A stretch of 11,915 bases of DNA from UBA11524 sp963590165. GTDB taxonomy: Bacteria; Bacillota; Clostridia; Christensenellales; Aristaeellaceae. The position numbers were made by a program, and so were the translations under genes. The notes under the pieces were generated by a model. That model worked only from the letters and a program-made list of their open reading frames with translations, did no database searches and had not been told where the DNA came from. Below, one piece after another: positions 6,743 to 11,915 of the stretch (position 1 is its first letter; each line of letters begins with the position of its first letter). The stretch lies in contig CAVANO010000026.1 in the NCBI GenBank assembly GCA_963590165.1, positions 1-11,915 on the forward strand, in the 5' to 3' direction.

Positions 6743-7347
6743 ATTTCTTCTGTCAGCTTTCTGTCGCGGAAGTAGTATTCCTTGTCGTGCTCATTGATGG
6801 GGCGCATGACGCGGCACGGCGAGCCGACCGCGACGACATTCGCCGGCAGGTCACGCGTGACGAGGCTGCCCGCGCCGACGACGGTGTGATCGCCGATGGT
6901 GACGCCCGGCAGCACGGTCACGCCTGCACCGAGCCAGCAGTTTTTGCCGATGCGGATGGGCATGTTATACTGTAGCCCACGCAGACGCAGCTCCGGCAGA
7001 ATCGGGTGACCTGCCGTGACGAGTGTGACGTTCGGTCCCATGAGCGTATTGTCGCCGATGTAAATGTGCGTGTCATCCACGAGCGTCAGGTTGAAGTTCG
7101 CGTACACGTGATACCCGAAATGGACATACTTGCCGCCCCAGTTCGCATGGAGCGGCGGCTCGATGTAGCATCCCTCGCCGATTTCCGCGAACATCTCCTT
7201 CAGCATGGCCGTTCGCTTCTCCATCTCGATCGGACGGGTGACGTTGAACTCATAGAGGCGGTCAAGGCATTTCATCTGTTCCTCGACAAGCTCCGCCTCG
7301 CCGGGGTCGTAGATATTGCCGGAATGCATTTTCTCCCAGGTTGTCAT
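6739..7347 (-). CDS. Sugar O-acetyltransferase, LacA/Maa type
   Basis: The 202-residue product is a left-handed beta-helix acetyltransferase of the galactoside/maltose acetyltransferase group, moving acetyl from acetyl-CoA to a sugar hydroxyl in the cytoplasm. Residues 1-60 form the Mac domain (MTTWEKMHSGNIYDPG). Hexapeptide repeats follow from about residue 85 (IYIGDNTLMGPNVTLV, IRIGKNCWLGAGVTVLPGVTIGDHTVVGAGSLV). His114 in TAGHP matches the LacA catalytic His115. Length is typical for the family. The ATG at 7347 is preceded by AGGAGA about six bases upstream and lies two bases past the serine hydrolase stop. Longer in-frame extensions run back into that gene and are rejected. The stop codon lies in a palindromic repeat, but the C-terminus is not visibly shortened. 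The substrate is unknown. Confidence 0.94.
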   Translation of the reverse strand: MTTWEKMHSGNIYDPGEAELVEEQMKCLDRLYEFNVTRPIEMEKRTAMLKEMFAEIGEGCYIEPPLHANWGGKYVHFGYHVYANFNLTLVDDTHIYIGDNTLMGPNVTLVTAGHPILPELRLRGLQYNMPIRIGKNCWLGAGVTVLPGVTIGDHTVVGAGSLVTRDLPANVVAVGSPCRVMRPINEHDKEYYFRDRKLTEEI

Positions 7348-7349
7348 GT

Positions 7350-8531
7350 TTATTCTCCTATCTTCGCGCCGCGACTGATGGCGGCGAGCACAGCATTGCG
7401 CACACGGCGAATGGTTCGGGAAGTGCCGGTGTTGGTCGTGTTCTGCATGGACAGAATGGTCAGCTGCTCGTTGGGGAAGTTTGAGAAATACGTGCCGAGC
7501 CAGCCGTCCCAGCCGTATTCGCCCAGACATGCCAGCCCTGCAACGCGCCCGGGGTCTGTACAAACGCGCATCAGGTGCCCATAGCTGTACCCATCGAGCG
7601 AATCCCACAAATCGCGGCGGACGGCGTCGCGCAGCTGCGGCTGCGTCATGCAGGCAACCGTTGCGGGTGACAGAATCCGCCGACCCTCGTACAGTCCGCC
7701 GGAAAGCAGCATGTCGGCAAAGTGGCTGTAATCCTCCAGCGTCGAGACAAGCCCCGCGCCGCCTGATTCAAATGCCGGCTCACGGTCATAGCGCCCGACT
7801 GCCAGATGAACGCCTGTCCACGGCTTGAGTCCGTTTTCCGTCCGCTCATAGGCCGTTACGAGTCGGCTGCGCTTGTTCTCCGGCACATAGAAACCCGTGT
7901 CCACCATGTCCAGCGGCTCAAAGAACTCGCGGCGCAGGAATTCGCCGAAGCGCATGCCGCTGACGACCTCCACCACCGCACCCAGCACATCCGCACACGC
8001 TGAATACCGCCAGTGCGTACCTGGCTGATACGACATCGGCTGCTGACCGAGGCGGTTGCAGAAGTCCACCGTCGGGATGCCTGCGCCGGTCGTTGCTGCC
8101 TGCTGCGCTTCCTCGAACACCTTCGCGGCGTACTGCCCTGCAGGGTCGACGTCCGGATAGCACACGCCGCCCGTCATGCCCAGCAGCTCCATAATCCATG
8201 GCGCGCGCGTCGCCCTGCGGACGGTACCCTGTTTATCCACAACCTGCGGATTCCTGAAACCCGGCAGATACCGGTCAACGCTGTCCATCAGGTCGATTTG
8301 TCCGCGCTCCGCCAACAGCATGACTGCCGCTGCCGTGATGGGCTTCGTCTGACTGAATAGCCGGAAGATACTGTCCCGATGGAGAAGCTTTCCGGCTTCC
8401 ATGTCCGCCATGCCGACCTGTGTATACAGGATTTCCTCGCCGCAATGGCGGATGAGCACGCTGATGCCCGCGCATTCCTGCTCATCCACAGCCGATGCGA
8501 GGATATCCGTGACCTGTTCATGTAATGTCAT
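7350..8531 (-). CDS. Serine hydrolase, family VIII carboxylesterase (EstB)-like
   Basis: The 393-residue product has the fold of class C beta-lactamases and penicillin-binding proteins. Ser60-Gln-Thr-Lys63 gives the nucleophile and general base, and Tyr176 in WRYSACADVLGAVVEVVSG is the second catalytic residue. The YxN asparagine is absent, and the usual KTG or HxG motif is replaced by Gly-Trp341-Asp-Gly. These are features shared with EstB-like family VIII esterases rather than true beta-lactamases. No signal peptide is seen, so a cytoplasmic esterase or amidase is likely. The start at 8531 has AGGAG eight bases upstream; the ATG two codons earlier is too close to it, and further in-frame codons come from the hairpin array. 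The acetyltransferase gene follows after 2 bp, so the two are coexpressed. Confidence 0.9.
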   Translation of the reverse strand: MTLHEQVTDILASAVDEQECAGISVLIRHCGEEILYTQVGMADMEAGKLLHRDSIFRLFSQTKPITAAAVMLLAERGQIDLMDSVDRYLPGFRNPQVVDKQGTVRRATRAPWIMELLGMTGGVCYPDVDPAGQYAAKVFEEAQQAATTGAGIPTVDFCNRLGQQPMSYQPGTHWRYSACADVLGAVVEVVSGMRFGEFLRREFFEPLDMVDTGFYVPENKRSRLVTAYERTENGLKPWTGVHLAVGRYDREPAFESGGAGLVSTLEDYSHFADMLLSGGLYEGRRILSPATVACMTQPQLRDAVRRDLWDSLDGYSYGHLMRVCTDPGRVAGLACLGEYGWDGWLGTYFSNFPNEQLTILSMQNTTNTGTSRTIRRVRNAVLAAISRGAKIGE

Positions 8532-8563
8532 ACCCATCGCTCCTATCGTGTGTTCAGTTATTG

Positions 8564-8774
8564 CAGGCTTCGCCTGTTTCACGGACTTCGTCCGTTTTTT
8601 CTTGCCCCTGCTTGCTCCGCAGAGCGAACTACCTGCAGCAGTATTCCGCAGCCATTGCTTCGCTCGGCTGTGAATGAGCCATTTGGGGCGTTGCCCCAAA
8701 CCTCAGCAGGGACGCTGTCCCTGCACCCTGCAAGGGCCGGGAAAAGGGACGAAGTCCCCCCTTGACCCGTTTTT
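8564..8774. repeat. Array of short perfect hairpins in a non-coding gap
   Basis: At least seven stem-loops lie in 211 bp: 8564-8576 (CAGGC-TTC-GCCTG), 8581-8595 (ACGGAC-TTC-GTCCGT), 8614-8625 (GCTC-CGCA-GAGC), 8682-8700 (TTTGGGGC-GTT-GCCCCAAA), 8706-8724 (GCAGGGAC-GCT-GTCCCTGC), 8726-8736 (CCCT-GCA-AGGG) and 8746-8758 (GGGAC-GAA-GTCCC). A looser one pairs 8649-8653 with 8666-8670. Stem sequences differ, but most have a triloop, closed by C-G in five of the seven. The array separates the HD gene from the serine hydrolase gene. No spacers of constant length exist, so it is not CRISPR. One hairpin (8581-8595) is followed by TTTTT on the plus strand. Confidence 0.65.
8738..8774 (+). repeat. Hairpin plus T-run module, copy 2 (possible bidirectional terminator)
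   Basis: An outer pair CGGG (8738-8741) / CCCG (8766-8769) encloses the GGGAC-GAA-GTCCC hairpin (8746-8758), and TTTTT follows at 8770-8774. The layout and the string CCCTTGACCC match the module at 99-132. On the minus strand the inner hairpin is followed by TTTT (8742-8745), so it could also end transcription from the HD gene, whose stop codon is at 8781. Confidence 0.55.
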
Positions 8775-8780
8775 GTGTGT

Positions 8781-9299
8781 TTATTGCACTTGATTCAGGC
8801 GTTCCAGCAGTGTTACTGCATACGGTGAACGGAAAATGACCGCTTTGCCCTGCGCAATCGCGTTTGCCGAAAGATTGTCCTCAATCATATTGACGAGGAA
8901 ATCCGCCTCCAGCAGAATCCGCCAATCGATGCTGTCAACGCCCTGCAGTGTGTGATGGTGCGCAATCAGGAAGCAGACGCGGTCAATGACGGCTGCATCA
9001 AAGCCGAGATCCGTCAGCATCTTTGTGGCTTCGGGCGGCCCGAGACGCTCCTGCAGCTTGCCGCCGCATTCGCCGTACAGGCGCTCCGCCTCGCGGATGC
9101 CGATATCATGTGTGAGCGCCGCCGCTTCGAGCGTGAACTGCATGTCCGCGGACAGCCCCTCATGCAGCGCAATCTGACGGGCATAGGCATGTACCTTGAT
9201 AAAATGGTTGATGCGGCGCTGGTCGCCTGTATAATACGCGGTCATTGCGTCAAACAGCGAGGACAGCTGGCTGACCTGCGCTTCCGTGAATGAAGTCAT
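8781..9299 (-). CDS. HD domain-containing protein
   Basis: The 172-residue product is a single HD-superfamily domain, a metal-dependent phosphohydrolase fold. The metal-binding pattern is complete: His32 (NHFIKVHAYA), His64-Asp65 (LTHDIG), His114-116 (IAHHHT) and Asp133 (LEADFLVN). The spacing resembles small stand-alone HD proteins acting on nucleotides or other phosphoesters, but the substrate cannot be inferred. The protein appears cytoplasmic, with no signal or membrane segment. GGAGGT lies seven bases before the ATG at 9299, and the gene begins 14 bp after the argH stop, so it is probably the last gene of the azlC-azlD-argH unit. Its stop lies a few bases from the hairpin module at 8738-8774. 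Confidence 0.88.
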   Translation of the reverse strand: MTSFTEAQVSQLSSLFDAMTAYYTGDQRRINHFIKVHAYARQIALHEGLSADMQFTLEAAALTHDIGIREAERLYGECGGKLQERLGPPEATKMLTDLGFDAAVIDRVCFLIAHHHTLQGVDSIDWRILLEADFLVNMIEDNLSANAIAQGKAVIFRSPYAVTLLERLNQVQ

Positions 9300-9313
9300 G
9301 ACGGATACCTCCG

Positions 9314-10687
9314 TTACAGATTGAGGGACTTCCGTCCTTCGTCAATCGCCTGCTGCACCATATCCGGCGCGGGTGCACCGGGAATGCGGCGCTTTTCAAC
9401 GCAGGCCTGCATCGACAGGTCATCGAACACATCCGCCTCGAAGGCAGGGTGGAACTGCTTGAGTTCATCGAGGCTCAGGTCAAGCAGCGCTTTGTTTTCG
9501 TTCAGGCAATGCGCAACGAGCCGCCCGACAACGGCATGGGCATCGCGGAAGGGCACGCCGTGCTTGACAAGGTAATCGGCGCAGTCCGTCGCGTTGGTAA
9601 AGCCGCCCGATGCGCCCCGCTCCATGACATCCTTGCGGAACGTAACGGTTTTGAGCATCGCGGTGAATACGGTCAGCCCCTTGACGAGCGTATCGCGCGC
9701 ATCGAAGAAGGCTTCCTTATCCTCCTGCATGTCCTTGTTGTAGGCGAGCGGCAGACCTTTCATGACAGTCAGCAGCCCCATCAAATCGCCGTAGACGCGC
9801 CCGGTTTTGCCGCGAATCAGCTCGGCAACATCGGGGTTCTTCTTCTGCGGCATGATGGAGGAACCGGTCGCAAACGCGTCATCCATCTCGACAAAGCGGA
9901 ATTCGTTCGTGTTCCAGAGAATTAACTCCTCGCAGAAGCGCGACAGATGCATCATGCAGATGGATGCTGCGGACAGATACTCCAGCAGGAAATCGCGGTC
10001 GGATACGCCATCGAGGCTGTTCTGGCTGATTTGGGAGAAGCCGAGCAGTTCGGCGACGCGTTCGCGGTTGAGCGGATAGGTCGTGCCGGCAAGCGCACCG
10101 CTGCCCAGCGGCATCACATCCGCCGCTTGATAGGCATGGGCAAAGCGGTCGAGGTCGCGGCGGAACATTTGGAAATACGCCATCATGTGGTGCGCAAGGG
10201 TGATGGGCTGCGCCTTTTGCAGATGCGTATAGCCCGGCATGATGGTGTGCAGGTTATCCTGTGCGATGTTCAGCAGAACCTCCAGCAGTTCGCGGAGCAT
10301 CTCCTGCGTTTCCGTGCAGGCGAGTTTGGCGTACATGCGGCAGTCGAGCGCAACCTGGTCATTACGGCTGCGCCCGGTATGCAGACGTTTGCCTGCCTCG
10401 CCGATGCGCTGCGTCAGGAGCGTTTCGACGTTCATGTGAATGTCCTCCGCATCGATCATCCAGGTGATTTTGCCGGCCTTGACGTCCGCAAGGATGCCGC
10501 GAAGCCCCTCAACAATCTTGTCGGCATCCTCCTGCGGAATGATGCCCTGCTCGCCCAGCATGGTCGCATGGGCGATGGAACCGGTGATGTCCTGCTCTGC
10601 CAGACGCTGGTCAAAGGAAATGCTGGAATGGAAATCGTCCACCAGACCGTCCGTGGACTTGCTGAAACGACCGCCCCAAAGCTTCAT
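9314..10687 (-). CDS. argH: Argininosuccinate lyase
   Basis: The 457-residue product is argininosuccinate lyase, which splits argininosuccinate into arginine and fumarate in the last step of arginine synthesis. It opens KLWGGRFSK as usual, carries HTGRSRNDQ (103-111) and GYTHLQKAQP (152-161, His155 as catalytic partner), and keeps the fumarase-superfamily signature GSSIMPQKKNPD (275-286) with Ser277 on the mobile loop. Length is normal and all key residues are present, so it should be active as a cytoplasmic tetramer. The ATG at 10687 has GGAGGA about eight bases upstream. No argG or other arginine gene lies in the window. Instead argH sits 21 bp after azlD and 14 bp before the HD gene. Confidence 0.98.
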   Translation of the reverse strand: MKLWGGRFSKSTDGLVDDFHSSISFDQRLAEQDITGSIAHATMLGEQGIIPQEDADKIVEGLRGILADVKAGKITWMIDAEDIHMNVETLLTQRIGEAGKRLHTGRSRNDQVALDCRMYAKLACTETQEMLRELLEVLLNIAQDNLHTIMPGYTHLQKAQPITLAHHMMAYFQMFRRDLDRFAHAYQAADVMPLGSGALAGTTYPLNRERVAELLGFSQISQNSLDGVSDRDFLLEYLSAASICMMHLSRFCEELILWNTNEFRFVEMDDAFATGSSIMPQKKNPDVAELIRGKTGRVYGDLMGLLTVMKGLPLAYNKDMQEDKEAFFDARDTLVKGLTVFTAMLKTVTFRKDVMERGASGGFTNATDCADYLVKHGVPFRDAHAVVGRLVAHCLNENKALLDLSLDELKQFHPAFEADVFDDLSMQACVEKRRIPGAPAPDMVQQAIDEGRKSLNL

Positions 10688-10708
10688 ATTAATAATCCTC
10701 CAATTTCA

Positions 10709-11023
10709 TCAGAAAAGCAGCAGAATTCCCTGCGCTGCCAGCACTGCCGCGCAGGCACAGAGCGCAACCGTCAGCAGGCTCTTGCCGCGCCATGCGAGGA
10801 TGACGGCGACAATCAGCCCGACAATCGCCGTGCGGAAATCGCCGGTCGCGTACAAAACGTCAGGAATTGTCATCGCACCCAGCACGGCAAAGGGCACATA
10901 ATACAAGAAGGACTTGACAAAGTCGGACTTGATTTCCTTGCGGAAGATGGTCAGCGGCAGCATGCGGATGAGATACGTGACGCCCGCCATAATCAGCAGA
11001 TACAGCCAGAAGTGCTCTGTCAC
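10709..11023 (-). CDS. azlD: Branched-chain amino acid exporter small subunit AzlD
   Basis: The 104-residue product is AzlD, the small membrane partner of AzlC. Together they export branched-chain amino acids or toxic analogues such as azaleucine. It has about four hydrophobic segments. The family pattern is visible at the start (YLLIMAGVTYLIRMLPLTIF) and after it (SFLYYVPFAVLGAMTIPDVL). The start codon is GTG at 11023, overlapping the azlC stop in GTGA, so the two genes are translationally coupled. That overlap supports the GTG start. Confidence 0.93.
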   Translation of the reverse strand: MTEHFWLYLLIMAGVTYLIRMLPLTIFRKEIKSDFVKSFLYYVPFAVLGAMTIPDVLYATGDFRTAIVGLIVAVILAWRGKSLLTVALCACAAVLAAQGILLLF

Positions 11024-11739
11024 TGCTTGTCACCTGCCTTTGCGGAAATCGGAAAGAGCCACGCGCCGACCGCTGAGGCGACCACTGCGCAGATGATGAT
11101 GACAAAGCCACTGGACACTGAACTCAGCACTGGCAGATACCGGAAGGCAAGGCTCATCGCAACGGCAATGAGTACCACGGCGCGTACCGGCTTTTCCTTG
11201 CGTGCCGGCGGCAGAATGATGGCGAGGAACATACCGTAAATCGCGAGCCCGAGCGCATTGCGCAGAAATTCGGGCAGCAGCGTCCCTGCGACTGCGCCGA
11301 GCAGCGTACCGAGCCCCCAACCGATGTACGGCGCTGTCATCAGCCCGTACATGTACCAGTGGCTGACCTTTTCCGGCTGACTTGACGCGACAGCGAAAAT
11401 CTCGTCCGTGTTCATAAAGGAAACGAACATGCGGCGCGGCGTATTCATGTCGCTATCGAGCTTTTGAGAGAGAGAAAGGCTCATGAGGGCATAGCGCAGG
11501 TTGATAATCAGCTGCGTGAGCGCGACCTCGAGATAGGAGGATTGTGCGAGAATCAGCGGTAATCCGGCAAACTGTCCGGCGCTGGTGACGTTCGTGAGGG
11601 AAATGAGCAGCGCCTCAAGTGGAGAAAGCCCATCAGCTACAGCTTTCATTCCGAACGTAAAGGCAACGGAAAGATAGCCGAGACCGATGGGTATGCCATG
11701 GCGGAAGCCGCGGCGATAAAGGGGTGCATTCATCGTCAT
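11020..11739 (-). CDS. azlC: Branched-chain amino acid exporter large subunit AzlC
   Basis: The product has 239 residues (244 if the upstream ATG is used) and is the AzlC permease. It works with AzlD in the cytoplasmic membrane to export branched-chain amino acids. The motifs RHGIPIGLGYLSVAFTFGM, SLTNVTSAGQFAGL, INLRYALMSLSLSQKL and FMNTDEIFAVAS are typical, with several hydrophobic segments. Three in-frame ATGs lie at 11754, 11739 and 11733. AGAAGG at 11745-11750 sits five bases from 11739 and eleven from 11733, while 11754 has no ribosome binding site, so I chose 11739, with moderate confidence. A promoter lies 40-70 bp upstream, and azlD overlaps by four bases downstream. Confidence 0.93.
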   Translation of the reverse strand: MTMNAPLYRRGFRHGIPIGLGYLSVAFTFGMKAVADGLSPLEALLISLTNVTSAGQFAGLPLILAQSSYLEVALTQLIINLRYALMSLSLSQKLDSDMNTPRRMFVSFMNTDEIFAVASSQPEKVSHWYMYGLMTAPYIGWGLGTLLGAVAGTLLPEFLRNALGLAIYGMFLAIILPPARKEKPVRAVVLIAVAMSLAFRYLPVLSSVSSGFVIIICAVVASAVGAWLFPISAKAGDKQ

Positions 11740-11782
11740 TGATGCCTTCTTCATGGATTTTATGCTACTATGTGCAGCTTAT

Positions 11783-11812
11783 ATCATACCATGAAGAAAG
11801 CGCCTGCGTCAA
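11783..11812 (-). promoter_or_regulatory. Sigma-A promoter of azlC-azlD-argH
   Basis: On the minus strand TTGACG (11807-11812) and TATGAT (11783-11788) each match consensus at five of six bases, with an 18-bp spacer and a TG one base before the -10 box. Transcription should start near 11776, about 37 bases before the preferred azlC start. Confidence 0.7.
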
Positions 11813-11820
11813 TGACCAAT

Positions 11821-11845
11821 GCAGGAAAAGAACAGCGGTTCCTGC
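11821..11845. other. Inverted repeat upstream of the azlC promoter
   Basis: GCAGGAA (11821-11827) and TTCCTGC (11839-11845) form a perfect 7-bp inverted repeat with an 11-nt centre. It lies nine bases upstream of the -35 box. It could be a regulator site, or a terminator stem for a gene to the right; neither flank has a T-run, which argues against a terminator. Confidence 0.3.
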
Positions 11846-11860
11846 GACAATGGGGGATTT

Positions 11861-11887
11861 TTAAGGCAACACCGCACAAATGAGGTG
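11861..11887 (+). repeat. Second copy of the palindrome-associated repeat; possible IS tip
   Basis: These 27 bases, from TTAAGGCAACACC to GAGGTG, match 6707-6733 at 25 positions. Unlike the first copy, the right arm of the palindrome is missing and the sequence diverges into GGTACGATGAAC. GAGGTG then serves as a plausible ribosome binding site for an ATG at 11893. That would fit the left terminal repeat of an insertion sequence whose body lies outside the window. Confidence 0.5.
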
Positions 11888-11892
11888 GTACG

Positions 11893-11915
11893 ATGAACAA
11901 TGAATTTTGTGTCAG
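11893..11915 (+). CDS. Possible 5' end of a gene cut by the window edge
   Basis: An ATG at 11893 is preceded by GAGGTG at a good distance and is open to the edge (MNNEFCV, seven complete codons). It is too short to identify. The link to the repeat at 11861-11887 makes a transposase a reasonable guess. It would be the only plus-strand gene in the window. Confidence 0.2.

Noticed and set aside
7348..7608. N-terminal extension of the acetyltransferase
   Set aside because: It runs through the end of the serine hydrolase gene in another frame, and the Mac domain starts exactly at the ATG at 7347.
7350..8531. Antibiotic-resistance beta-lactamase
   Set aside because: No signal peptide, no YxN asparagine and no KTG motif. 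The active-site layout fits an esterase better.
8532..8699. N-terminal extension of 56 codons on the serine hydrolase
   Set aside because: It translates the hairpin array and gives a Lys/Arg-rich sequence unlike the family. The ribosome binding site AGGAG fits the start at 8531.
8564..8774. CRISPR array
   Set aside because: The inverted repeats are not direct repeats, the stems differ from each other, spacing is irregular and no cas genes are present.
9947..11239. A 430-codon open frame on the plus strand
   Set aside because: It lies opposite argH, azlD and azlC, which have clear family matches and good ribosome binding sites. The frame reads His/Arg/Gln-rich low-meaning protein typical of antisense frames in GC-rich genes.

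Overview
The window looks like a chromosomal segment of a Gram-positive gut-type Clostridia, plausibly Oscillospirales (Ruminococcaceae / Butyricicoccus-like). This rests on the rplU-prp-rpmA order, the Prp-cleavable N-terminus of L27, strong AGGAGG ribosome binding sites, moderately high GC, and intergenic gaps crowded with short triloop hairpins. The taxonomic call is inference. All thirteen convincing genes lie on the minus strand, so transcription runs from high to low coordinates. The plus strand carries only mirror reading frames, apart from a possible gene start at the right edge.

In transcription order, block 1 (11739 down to 8781) is azlC-azlD-argH-HD-domain gene. It is driven by a good sigma-A promoter at 11783-11812, and the genes overlap or lie 14-21 bp apart. 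It joins a branched-chain amino acid exporter to the last enzyme of arginine synthesis and a small HD hydrolase. It ends in a 250-bp non-coding stretch (8532-8780) packed with small perfect hairpins.

Block 2 (8531 down to 3603) holds an EstB-like family VIII serine hydrolase, a LacA/Maa-type O-acetyltransferase 2 bp later, a palindromic repeat, a secreted NodB-fold protein whose catalytic motifs are largely lost, and a GH127 beta-L-arabinofuranosidase-like enzyme. It reads as an accessory carbohydrate and acyl-group module.

Block 3 (3547 down to 2402) is the housekeeping rplU-prp-rpmA operon. It has a near-consensus extended -10 promoter, a structured leader matching the place of the known L21 leader, a TAATG overlap coupling prp to rplU, and an intrinsic terminator after rpmA. 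Prp keeps His22 and Cys34, and L27 keeps the Phe9-Ala10 cleavage site. The common downstream neighbour obgE is absent.

Block 4 (2263 down to 179) is a two-gene unit of a DUF554 membrane protein and a MATE efflux transporter.

The least explained sequence is non-coding. It comprises the hairpin array at 8564-8774, a hairpin-plus-T-run module present at both 99-132 and 8738-8774, and a 27-bp sequence shared (25/27) between a near-perfect palindrome at 6707-6742 and the right edge at 11861-11887, where it may be the tip of an insertion sequence. No CRISPR, tRNA, rRNA, toxin-antitoxin pair or recognisable defence system was seen. Apart from these repeats and the degenerate NodB protein, the window is largely ordinary chromosome.
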